From SAR324 cluster bacterium (GTDB lineage Bacteria > SAR324 > NAC60-12): a stretch of 64,000 nt of DNA. Below the pieces are notes generated by a model, which had not been told where the DNA came from, did not search any database, and saw only the letters and a list, made by a program, of their open reading frames with translations. The stretch spans positions 372,001 through 436,000 of the forward strand of contig JANQJU010000029.1 of assembly GCA_028281495.1 (NCBI GenBank). The letters run 5' to 3'. Below, one piece after another: positions 12,901-19,600 of this stretch; the stretch's first letter is position 1, and every line of letters starts with the position of its first letter. The position numbers were made by a program, and so were the translations under genes.

Positions 12901-15900
12901 AAGCGGAAGGGAAGGTCATTTGACAACAGGTCTGGCAACGGGTGTGGTTCCAGGATAGGCACCCATCGATGTCTTCCACGGAAAGCCACCATAGGCTCCC
13001 ACCCATCACTTTGGAGAGAAGACCCTTGGAGAGAAGACCCTTGGAGAGAAGACCCTTCGGCCAATTCTCCCAACAATTGTCGAACGATTTGGGTGGGAGC
13101 CAGCAGGGAGTTGGCGTCAAAATCCACGCTGCGGCAAATCACTGAAGGCAGTTCTTTGGGAATCACTTTCACAGGCCCCAACAACGCGGCCTTTTCCGGT
13201 TTCAATGGCTCCTCACCGGTCACCGCTTGCACACCGGTTGAAACCACGGTAAGCGGCACCGTTTGCCCAGCATTCCCCTGAATCGTTTGGGCTAAATGCA
13301 ATAGGCTATCGAACGCAAGATCCGTATCCGAGATATTGGGTGCAGACATTACGGTCCACAAATGGACCACCTGTTGGGGAACTAGGTTACGGCGTTTCAA
13401 GTCGTCCCATAGCGAATCAAAATCCCGGCGTTGTGTGGGATCCACGGTGTAAACCATCTCGGAACGAGTAAATCCCTTCCCCGCTCGGACTGAGGTAACC
13501 ATCTGGCCCAACTGGATCAATTGGTTTTTGAGGTGCGAACTCACCTCAGAATCGTCGGAGAACAACAACCACTGCGTATCTTGTGGAAAAGGAAAATGCA
13601 GGGATCGCATGAAAGGCGTCGTGGTTCGTTTCCACGAAGGTACTGAGAACCAGTCTTGGAGAGCAGCCCGGCGTGGTGCATTTGGGGTCGGCGTGGTTGC
13701 TGTCGCAAGGTTCTTTGGGACTTCCAACCAATAACGTTGCCGATCAAAGGGATAGGTTGGGAGCGCAACACGACGTCTTGGGATTTGTGAACCCACAGAT
13801 GACCAATCGGGCGATAGACCACAACTCCACAGCTTTCCTAAAGTCATTTGCAAATAACGATGTTCTGGTTGCGGATCCCGTGGATGAGGCAACGACGTGA
13901 GGATCGTTCGGTTGGGATTGTGTCCATTGTCCTTTTCCGCTTGTTGTGCCAACGACGAGAGCGTGTGTCCGGGTCCTACTTCGAGCAGCACTCGTGTGTC
14001 ATCTTGCAACAACCCCTGCAAACCTTCGGCAAAACGAACCGTTTCCCGAAGATGCCTTCCCCAATAGTGGGGGTCTGTCGCCTCATTCGGCGTGATGCCC
14101 CGTCCAGTCAGGTTGGAAACAAACGGAATCGTGGGAGCCTTCAATGGCATACGCGTCACAAATCGCTGAAATTCTTCAACAATCGGATCCACTAGATGCG
14201 AATGGGCCGCCACCGAAATATGCAACTGGTGACATTCCACTCCTTGTTGAGCCAGCTTGGTTTTCAACCGCTCAATGGCCTCTACCGACCCCGACAGCAC
14301 ACACAAACGGGGCGCGTTCACAGCAGCAATTGATAACGGACTGCTCCCTTGCGCCTGCTCGTGAATCAGCTCTTCACATTCCGACTCCGAAAGTGGCACG
14401 CTCAGCATGGCCCCTTCAGACAAAGTTTCGAACAGGCGTCCTCGCAAAGCCACCAACGCTAAGGCATCGTCTAAGCTAAACACTCCAACCAAACAGGCAG
14501 CCGTGTATTCCCCTAAGCTGTGTCCAATCATGGTATGGGGTTGAATTCCCCACGACATCCAGAGTCGAGCCAAGGCATATTGCACCGTGAACAAAGCCGG
14601 TAACGCGGTGGACGTGCGTTCCAATTTCTGCGTAGGGGTTGAATCCGGATACAGCAATTGGCGGATGTCCAATTGCAAATGAGGTTTTAATATCTGGGCG
14701 CATTGATCCACTTCCTGACGGAACACCGGTTCGGTTTCATACAATTCTCTTCCCATGTTCACGTGCTGGGCACCCCCGCCCGAAAACATGAACACCACGT
14801 TCGGTTCATGATCAAAGGCTGTTTTTCGATGCACACCCTCCCGATCTTTTGATTCCAACAGCGCAATCGCCTCTTCATGGCCCTCGCAGACCAATACCTG
14901 CCGACGGGGGAAGGCACGGCGTCCCACTTGGAGCGTGTGGGCGATGTCGGCAAGGCGAGTGTCAGGATGTTGTTTCAGGTAGTTGGCTAAATTGGCCGTG
15001 CTTTGGTTTAAGGCCTGAGTGGTTTTTGCAGAAAGAACAATAAGCTGAGAACGGTGCTGGAATTCTATTGATGTTGCCCCAGGCAATGCTTGTGCTGACA
15101 ATGCTTGTGCTGGCGATACGGGTTCAAATGAAGGAGATTCTGACAAGGGAGGTGCTTCTTCCAGAATCACATGAGCGTTGGTTCCCCCAATCCCAAAGGA
15201 ACTGACCCCTGCCCGACGAGGTGTCTCAGAATGAGCCCAGTCGGATAGTGTGGTATTGACGTAAAATGGGCTGTTGGCAAAATCAATTTCAGGATTGGGA
15301 CTTTCAAAATGCAAGCTAGGCGGCAATTGCCGATGCTCCAAGGCCAGGACCGTTTTGATGAATCCTGCCACGCCTGCGGCGGATTCTAAGTGCCCTACAT
15401 TGCTTTTCACCGAACCGATTGCGCAGAATCCTTTTTTGTCCGTTTCGGTTCGAAAAGCTTGGGTCAATGCCGCAATCTCTATGGGGTCTCCCAGCGGGGT
15501 GGCGGTGCCATGAGCTTCAATGTATCGAATGCTTTCCACCGGCACCTCGGCCATGCTTTGGGCCAACGCGACCACTTCGGCTTGCCCTTCCACACTGGGT
15601 GCCGTGTAACCGACTTTTGCGGCTCCATCGTTGTTGACCGCACTGCCTCGAATGACCGCCCGGATGTGATCGCCATCGGCGAGGGCATCTTCCAAGCGTT
15701 TGAGGATCACCACCCCCACTCCATTCCCAAACACAGGGCCTTGTCCATTGGCATCAAAAGAACGGACATGGCCATCGGAAGACAAGATGCTACCTTCTTC
15801 ATACATGTACCCCGTATGATGGGGCACCCGAACGGTGACTCCCCCTGCCAACGCGAGATCGCATTGAAAACTCAGCAAGCCTTGAGCGGCCATGCAGATC

Positions 15901-16469
15901 GCTACCAAAGAAGTAGAACAAGCGGTTTGGACACTGATGCTGGGTCCCTGCAACCCCAATTTATAAGAGATCCGAGTGGCGAGGTAATCTTTCTCATTGG
16001 CCAACAACTCTTCCAATCCAGGAAAATACTGCAAGGCTCCATAGGGAGATTCGGTATGCCACGGTTGACGGAGCTTCCAGTATTGACTGGTGCTCCCTCC
16101 TGCATACACGCCCACGGAACCGTCTACCGTTTCGGGAGGGGTGTTGGCATTTTCCAATGCTTCCCAAGCACATTCCAAAAATAGACGATGCTGCGGATCG
16201 AGAATCTTAGCTTCTCCAGGACTGAAATCGAAAAACCGTGCGTCAAACTTATCGATATTTTCTAATACGGGACTCGCTGGCACAAAATTCGGATTTTTCA
16301 AATCCACTGGGTTGACTCCCGCGTCTAACAAATCCGCTTCAGAAAGCCGAGCTATGGACTCGACCCCATTTGCCAAATTGTTCCAATATGCTTCCAAATC
16401 TTTGGCTCCGGGAAACCGTCCACTCATTCCGATGACGGCAATCCGACCAAACTCTTCGTTGTCACTCAT
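3978..16469 (-). CDS. Hybrid PKS-NRPS, KS-AT-KR-ACP-C-A-PCP-C-A(MT)-PCP
   Basis: Megasynthase of 4163 aa with three modules. The PKS module has KS (about 8-435; Cys near 186 in TACSTS, EAHGTAT, KSNVGH), AT (GHSLGEY near 650; AAHS near 755 in place of HAFH or YASH, so malonyl preference is not certain), KR (GGRGGIG near 1200, DYCAAN Tyr) and a carrier (LGGHSLL near 1507). There is no DH or ER, so the product is a beta-hydroxy unit. NRPS module 1 has C (HHIASDG near 1703), A (FTSGTTGVPKG near 2176; code read as D-A-R-N-F-S-L-M-T, unassigned) and PCP (near 2610). NRPS module 2 has C (HHIASDG near 2806), A (near 3290; code D-A-L-W-L-G-G-T-F, Val-like), an embedded MT (VLEIGCGTG near 3661) and PCP (near 4095). 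No TE is present. The tail is acidic (SNQEEEFEI), fitting the docking domain of the next subunit. AAGGAA lies 7 nt before the ATG. Confidence 0.96.
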   Translation of the reverse strand: MSDNEEFGRIAVIGMSGRFPGAKDLEAYWNNLANGVESIARLSEADLLDAGVNPVDLKNPNFVPASPVLENIDKFDARFFDFSPGEAKILDPQHRLFLECAWEALENANTPPETVDGSVGVYAGGSTSQYWKLRQPWHTESPYGALQYFPGLEELLANEKDYLATRISYKLGLQGPSISVQTACSTSLVAICMAAQGLLSFQCDLALAGGVTVRVPHHTGYMYEEGSILSSDGHVRSFDANGQGPVFGNGVGVVILKRLEDALADGDHIRAVIRGSAVNNDGAAKVGYTAPSVEGQAEVVALAQSMAEVPVESIRYIEAHGTATPLGDPIEIAALTQAFRTETDKKGFCAIGSVKSNVGHLESAAGVAGFIKTVLALEHRQLPPSLHFESPNPEIDFANSPFYVNTTLSDWAHSETPRRAGVSSFGIGGTNAHVILEEAPPLSESPSFEPVSPAQALSAQALPGATSIEFQHRSQLIVLSAKTTQALNQSTANLANYLKQHPDTRLADIAHTLQVGRRAFPRRQVLVCEGHEEAIALLESKDREGVHRKTAFDHEPNVVFMFSGGGAQHVNMGRELYETEPVFRQEVDQCAQILKPHLQLDIRQLLYPDSTPTQKLERTSTALPALFTVQYALARLWMSWGIQPHTMIGHSLGEYTAACLVGVFSLDDALALVALRGRLFETLSEGAMLSVPLSESECEELIHEQAQGSSPLSIAAVNAPRLCVLSGSVEAIERLKTKLAQQGVECHQLHISVAAHSHLVDPIVEEFQRFVTRMPLKAPTIPFVSNLTGRGITPNEATDPHYWGRHLRETVRFAEGLQGLLQDDTRVLLEVGPGHTLSSLAQQAEKDNGHNPNRTILTSLPHPRDPQPEHRYLQMTLGKLWSCGLSPDWSSVGSQIPRRRVALPTYPFDRQRYWLEVPKNLATATTPTPNAPRRAALQDWFSVPSWKRTTTPFMRSLHFPFPQDTQWLLFSDDSEVSSHLKNQLIQLGQMVTSVRAGKGFTRSEMVYTVDPTQRRDFDSLWDDLKRRNLVPQQVVHLWTVMSAPNISDTDLAFDSLLHLAQTIQGNAGQTVPLTVVSTGVQAVTGEEPLKPEKAALLGPVKVIPKELPSVICRSVDFDANSLLAPTQIVRQLLGELAEGSSLQGSSLQGSSLQSDGWEPMVAFRGRHRWVPILEPHPLPDLLSNDLPFRLRKRGVYLITGGRGGIGLALAEELALRVQARLVLMGRSDFPERNQWQSWLEQNAASDPTSQTIRKLQTMERHGAEVLCLQADVADENQMQKAFEQARHQFGEIQGIIHAAGTVETAWLQDKTSDAAHRVMSPKVQGAAILSRLTLSLELDFLVYCSSINALIGPAGLVDYCAANAVLDAYAHEQTQRGQYVVSINWDGWRDVGLAFKESEQMPALMAKLQANGIAPEEGAEALVRVLHAEAAQIVISPIPLAQRLDPSALTGPAFNDAKDTTGMDYDRPDLDSDYEPPRTETEHALAKIWQGVLELSQVGIHDNFFELGGHSLLGVRLINQVRQVFQKKVPINQLFANPTIARFATLIEETAQVEATASTLQPISRTGPLPLSYGQQRLWFLDQLDQANAAYHIPGVWKLSGPLDVAALEQSLQEIVRRHEVLRTNFRNEGGYPQPFIQNPIPATLPLVDLSNLSAEAQQTHVQRLASDEAERPFDLSRDLLLRAQLLKLTSDDHRFLVTMHHIASDGWSLSVLMNELTTLYQAFSEKRPSPLPELPIQYVDFAHWQRHQDPTSHLAYWKEHLGGTLPKLQLPTDALLPSEPNHTGASVSYQLSLEQSEVLKRFSKEEGVTPFMVLLTVLNVLLMRCTGETDLVIGTPVARRPLAETEGLIGFFLTTLALRNDLSGNPSFRELLKRVRDVTLEGYAHQSVPFELLVEELHPERSLTGHPLFSVMLNLLNTPEVTAQSADLTFTQLEETELDAKFPLTFYVYEETAGYRFKLLFQKALFFEARMAHMLDQYLMLLNEAVHHADHKIEALSLFPATPVRGFPSPQVALSETNNTPVPQLFAEWVQRNPAHPAVCQEDNHWSYGELDERSEALAQWLLHQGVKPGDVVAIDGSRSFGWVVSMMGIWKSGGAFLTLDASLPLSRQRMMLQAAQTRFLLNVNGDSHKWPGLWFETLNVNSKTGKVQNPPDAFKAVPLPAIRAQSPATIFFTSGTTGVPKGVLSSHQGISHFVCWQRDHFQVDPRDHVAQLTAPSFDALLREVFLPLISGATLHLPTEATLQEPNRMLKWLQQHQISILNTVPSRAQNWLLHRSGLGEWPDLRLTFFSGEPLSGALVKQWRESLAPQAVVVNLYGSTETTMTKCYYLVPEGVDNGVQPVGHPLPETEAWVLQSDRLCGVSELGEIVIRTPFRPLGYFNDDEANQQCFRPNPFREDDQDLIYYTGDLGRYCPDGSIEILGRRDDQVKIRGVRVEPSEVQLVLEAHPYVAKSRVLLRTHPSKSTAVDNSVTGDPSTIGDPSTIDDPSTTDDPPDLIAYVVLHKQLSSTSKDPTPNELRNFLAQRLPGAMVPRFFVLLDTLPLASNGKVDRKALLNDPQYSPDGLPKSEFVAPQTEIQRRVVEIWEVVLRHPPESESEIGIWDNFFEIGGHSLLATQVISRILTEFQVELPLRSMFEHPTVEELSLQIELNLQHQPTNSSSSVIPTVSREQPLPLSFAQRRLWFLDQLVGASPIYNEPAALKLTGNLNVGALLKCLNAIVERHEVLRTTYHDEAGQPKQVIHPHTSIALPLIDLRHLSLSEQAMEVQRQSQEVFHHPFDLSQDVMLRATLLQLAEQEHLLLFVMHHIASDGWSGGVLVQEAADLYAAFVEGKPSPLPALTLQYADFAHWQYHHLQGERLERQLAYWREHLRGAPPMLELPTDSPRPPQETFNGARHPFTLSASLHEKLKQLSQHYGTTLFMTLMAAFDVLLYRYSGQTDLVVGTPIANRNRQELEPLIGFFVNTLALRADLSGNPSFSKLLKQVQHTTQAAFEHQDLPFERLVEELQPERNLSHAPLFQVMFALQNAPRPPLELSGLTLERLDLERHTAKFDLILFLWETEELTGTWEYNTDLFEPSTLARMTGHFHQMLESIVAQPEQPIGQILLISEAERQKLLINWNQTSHNYSRYECIHSLFEKQAQRMPKSIALRCEKTGKTLSYTELNEQSNRLAQYLLCKQYPSFTSMGLCAERSIEMVIGILAILKTGSAYVPIDPAYPQERLNFMLEDTQIDFVLTQTSLRSKFPDTVSTFCLDSDCAVLSASDTASSNKASLDFPPVTSEHQAYIMYTSGSTGKPKGVCVSHRNVVRLVQNTNFAEFSPEEVFLLMAPISFDASTLELWGPLLNGGTLVILPPKKHSLEELGDVIRKHQISTLWLTAGLFHQMVDERLEDLRSVRQLLAGGDVLSVPHVQKVLQALPDCQLINGYGPTENTTFTCCFPVREWDQQGTSVPIGRPIANTQVYILDEYQQPVPVGVAGELYAGGDGVAQGYHNRPELTQSRFIPNPFGRGTLYRTGDRVRYRQDGIIEFLGRIDHQVKVRGFRIELGEVETTLQQHPLVEESVVLVQEKQPGDKRLVAYVRPATPDKTSQNEHVQQWQSLFESAYSKPEAKENQPPEDPMLNLKGWHSSYTGRPIPTEEMREWVHHTVAEIQALRPHCVLEIGCGTGLLLSRLAPTCTRYHGTDYSLEAVEATQQLKQSNPALNHVTISQQAADDFEGLESQSFDVIILNSIVQYFPSSEYLLSVLEGASRLLRPGGFIYLGDLRNYDLLEAYHASVQLYQASDDITHDQLNQKLREHLLDEEELLVRPEFFAALPTHVPVFSRVQVQLKRGRYHNELTRFRYQVVLQKKEGVLPALEGLKLPVTETDWQIDDWDLPRLQRFLHETQAEELVFRNVPNARLALETRVLEWLSRKVEQTLGDWRDTIPRSPEGVDPEELWELEKKLPFTVCVTWPLTRSPQVMDVWFKKRSDLNGIALCETPLPSTCLPWKEYVNNPLFGKLNRTLVPQIREFAKGQLPDYMMPSAYVMMERWPLNPNGKVDRQAIAKEAEWALDRRRNVAEKDFIAPQTDIEKVLATVWQDVLGLESVGRHDDFFELGGHSLLATQVVSRIRDTFHIPFPLSNMFEKPMLSGLAEVIDTLLWVQNGDPSDSESEDLSNQEEEFEI
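8993..9082. repeat. 18-bp tandem repeat inside an adenylation domain
   Basis: Five consecutive 18-bp units of the form gatcgtctatagtggatg. The middle three are nearly identical and the outer two are degraded. On the minus strand the repeat encodes a run of DPST(I/V/T)xD-like units between the A8 region and the end of the first A domain of the 4163-aa protein. The period is a multiple of three, so copy-number change would keep the frame. Confidence 0.9.
13011..13055. repeat. 15-bp tandem repeat in the KR linker region
   Basis: Three perfect copies of ttggagagaagaccc, translated on the minus strand as GSSLQ repeats just before the NADPH-binding part of the KR domain. The sequence is exact, which suggests recent expansion. 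Confidence 0.93.
15084..15113. repeat. 15-bp duplication in the KS-AT linker
   Basis: Two adjacent copies of caatgcttgtgctg plus one variable base. On the minus strand they encode the repeated SAQAL peptide in the linker between the KS and AT domains. Confidence 0.75.
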
Positions 16470-16516
16470 GGCTTGATTCCTTTAGGTTTGTTGCTTGGGT
16501 TCATTGCATTTCCGCT

Positions 16517-16651
16517 CGTTGCGTCGTGAATCGATGCGTCACGATTCAATGCATTGTGATTCGATGCATCACGATTCAATGTGTCATGATTCAATGCGTC
16601 ATGATTCAATGCGTTACGATTCAATGCGTCATGGCATGATGCTTCAAAGTT
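16517..16651. repeat. 15-bp tandem array between two megasynthase genes
   Basis: About nine imperfect 15-bp units (consensus caatgcgtcatgatt, alternating with cgatgcatcacgatt). The array fills most of the gap between the thiazole-module gene and the 4163-aa gene. The Shine-Dalgarno of the downstream gene lies outside the array. On the minus strand the repeat could be read as an Asn/Asp/Ala/Leu-rich peptide, but it is not joined to either flanking gene. Confidence 0.85.
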
Positions 16652-16665
16652 GGCATTTACATCGC

Positions 16666-19600
16666 TCATCGTTTCTTTCGTTTTGAACGGAGTTGTTGCT
16701 GGCGGGCTAAAGCTGCCTTTTGACGACCCGCTTGTCGGGACACGTGAGCTTGAGCGGCTTCTGATAGCGCGGTATCGGATTCGGCCGCTTGTTGAAGGTA
16801 GAGGGCAAGTCGGTGAATTGTGGGATGTTTGAACAAATCGGCCATTGGGATGGTGCGTTGCCACTGCGTTTGCAACTTGTTGCGGATCTGCACCAAACTG
16901 ACCGAACTCGCTCCAAGTTCGAAGAAATTCTGATGAATGCCAATCGATTCGAGATTCAGAACGGATTGTGCGATCTCGATCAGCGTTTGCTCCGTGTCGG
17001 TGGTGGGAGCGGTGCTTTCTATCTCAATGGCTTGGGTTTCCGGTAGAGGAAGGCGGTTGCGGTCTACCTTGCCATTGTTGCTTAAAGGGAGCGCTTCCAT
17101 CTCAACAAAAATGGAGGGCACCATAGGTGAGGGCAGTTGATCGGCAAGATGCCGTTGCAATTGATCTTGCCAGGAAACGGGAGAAGCGGGAGCAAATTCC
17201 ATCCACTGCGAATTCCAAGCAGATGTGATGCGCCCTCCAGCCAAACTATGCACCATCTCTTGACTGCTTCCTAAGTTCAATTCGGCTCGCACCACCCGAT
17301 CATCCAACACCCCTAGCGGACACAATCCAATCTCAAAATCTGGAGCTTGGGCCATCAGGAGCTGACTCATGTATCCAGCTTCCAACAAACAGAAATCACG
17401 CGCCATGTTCCCATAAATGGGGTCAATGGCCTGCCGTTCTGCAACCAAAAACAACACAAACGCCGCTTGCTCTAAAATGCTTTGGTTCGGCCCGTAGTAT
17501 AAGGGTTGTAGCGGATCCACCTCTGAAGAACACGACATCGGCACCAACTGATGCTGAACAGGATGATAGTAGTAAACTCCGCTGTCCACGCTTTCCACTC
17601 GGTTTGGTTTGACATAAAGATAGGTCTGCACCGGATGCAGACTACCTGCGGAGGCATACCGATACTTCGGCAAGGGTGATTCCGCTCGGGGTAGTCCCGA
17701 AAGATTGCCCAGAAATTGACCAAACGCTTCCAAGGGGATCGGCGAACTCAAGTAGTGCCGATGACTTTGACGACGGAGGAAATCGGATTCAATGGTTGCT
17801 TTCGATAAAGAGGGTAGAACCACACTTGGTGCGGTGGACTCCGAAGGATCCGTTTTGATGGATCGAACCGCCTTTTGAGCCAGCTTGAATTCCAACCGTT
17901 CCACAGGATCCACCAACACATCTGGCTGTGCTTCCGGTAAATACCCTTCTGGAATCGACGGGGAGGCTGGATCTGATGGGATGGCTGGATTTACCTGAAG
18001 AGCTGGATTTGCCTGAAGAGCTGGATTCGGTTGAAGAACGGTATTTGATTGAGAAGATGGATTCGATAGAGCAACTGCCGTGGGCGAAGGCACCGTGTTC
18101 GAGTGCATCGACTTGTCTAACACCACGTAGCCCACCAACTGGGGGGGGTGATTTTCGTGTTGCACGGTATGAACAACAGCCTCTTGAATCCCTTCATGTT
18201 GACGAAGCACAGCTTCAATCTCGCCCAGTTCAATCCGTTGTCCTTGGATCTTCACTTGGAAATCCACCCGACCCAGAATTTCGATATTTCCATCCGGCAG
18301 GTAGCGTCCTAAGTCTCCGGATCGGTACAAGCGCTGTCCTGTTTCAGGATGGGTGATGAAGCGTTCTTGTGTCCGGGTAGCATCACGCCAATAGCCACGG
18401 GCCAACCCGGCTCCTGCAATGTACAACTCTCCCGGAGTCCAGATAGGGCACGGCGATAGATTGTCTTTCAGCACATAATACTGAGTATTGCGTAGGGGCT
18501 TTCCATACGGGATGCTGCGCCATGTCGAGTCGACCTCGTTCACCGGATACCAGATATCCCAAACTGTGGTTTCGGTAGGTCCGCCGGACGCGATGATTTC
18601 CACTTTGGGAACCCGTTTCCGGAGACGGTCAGGCAGCGAAACCGGAATAAAATCTCCCGCTAAAATCACCCACCGGAGACGGTGCGGAATCTCATTGTCT
18701 GAGTGCTCCCAGCACTCCACCAACATTTGCAGAAAGGCGGGCACCGAGTTCCATAGGGTGACCCCTTCTCGTGCCATGAGGGTGTTCCAATGCTGAGGCT
18801 CCCGGATTTGGTCCGATTCTGGGATCACGATAGATCCTCCCACCACACACAGCATGCCCAGGATGTCAAACACCGACAAATCATGATGCAGAGCGGTCAA
18901 TGCGATAGCGCGGTCATCTGGTGTCAAATGGAAGCGCTCCGCAATATCGGTCATGCGATTGATCACATTGCGGTGCTCGATCATCACGCCTTTGGGAACG
19001 CCTGTAGAACCCGACGTATAGAGCACGTAAGCCAAATCCGCAGGTCGACGAAGGAGGGACAACGCTGGGACCACGTCTGGTTCGACTGTGTCCACGTAAA
19101 GGACTTTGAGGTTCCCCCAACCCGTTACGGTCGATTCCAAATTGGATTGAGTGAGCACGCAACTCACTTGAGCTTGCTCTAATAAAAACTGCTGTCGTTG
19201 AAGTGGGTCGTCTGGATTGATCGGCACATAAGCCGCTCCCGAAAGCAGAGTGCCTATCACGGCCACAACTTGCTCCCACCCTTTTTTCATGACGATGCCG
19301 ACCAGTTGATCTGGCTGAACGCCCTGTTCGAGCAACCAATGCCCAATGTGATTGGACCGTGCTTCCAACTCTGCATACGTCAGGCGTCGTTGTGGTGCAA
19401 TCACCGCAACCGCTTCCGGTCGGGTCTCTGCTTGTTTTTGAAACAAGGTGGCTAAAGTTTCATTGGGGATGGGGCCTTCCGTCGCATTGATCAACGCACG
19501 TTGTTCCAATTGCTGTGGCGGAATCAAAGTCGAGTCCGGCTTCGTCCAAGCGGTTTCGTGCTCCAACAATTCACGCAACCGTAGGCAATACGAGTCGAAC

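Noticed and set aside
16466..16864. Minus-strand open frame across the 15-bp array
   Set aside because: It lies in a different frame inside the carrier-domain gene and through the repeat; open only because the repeat lacks stops.
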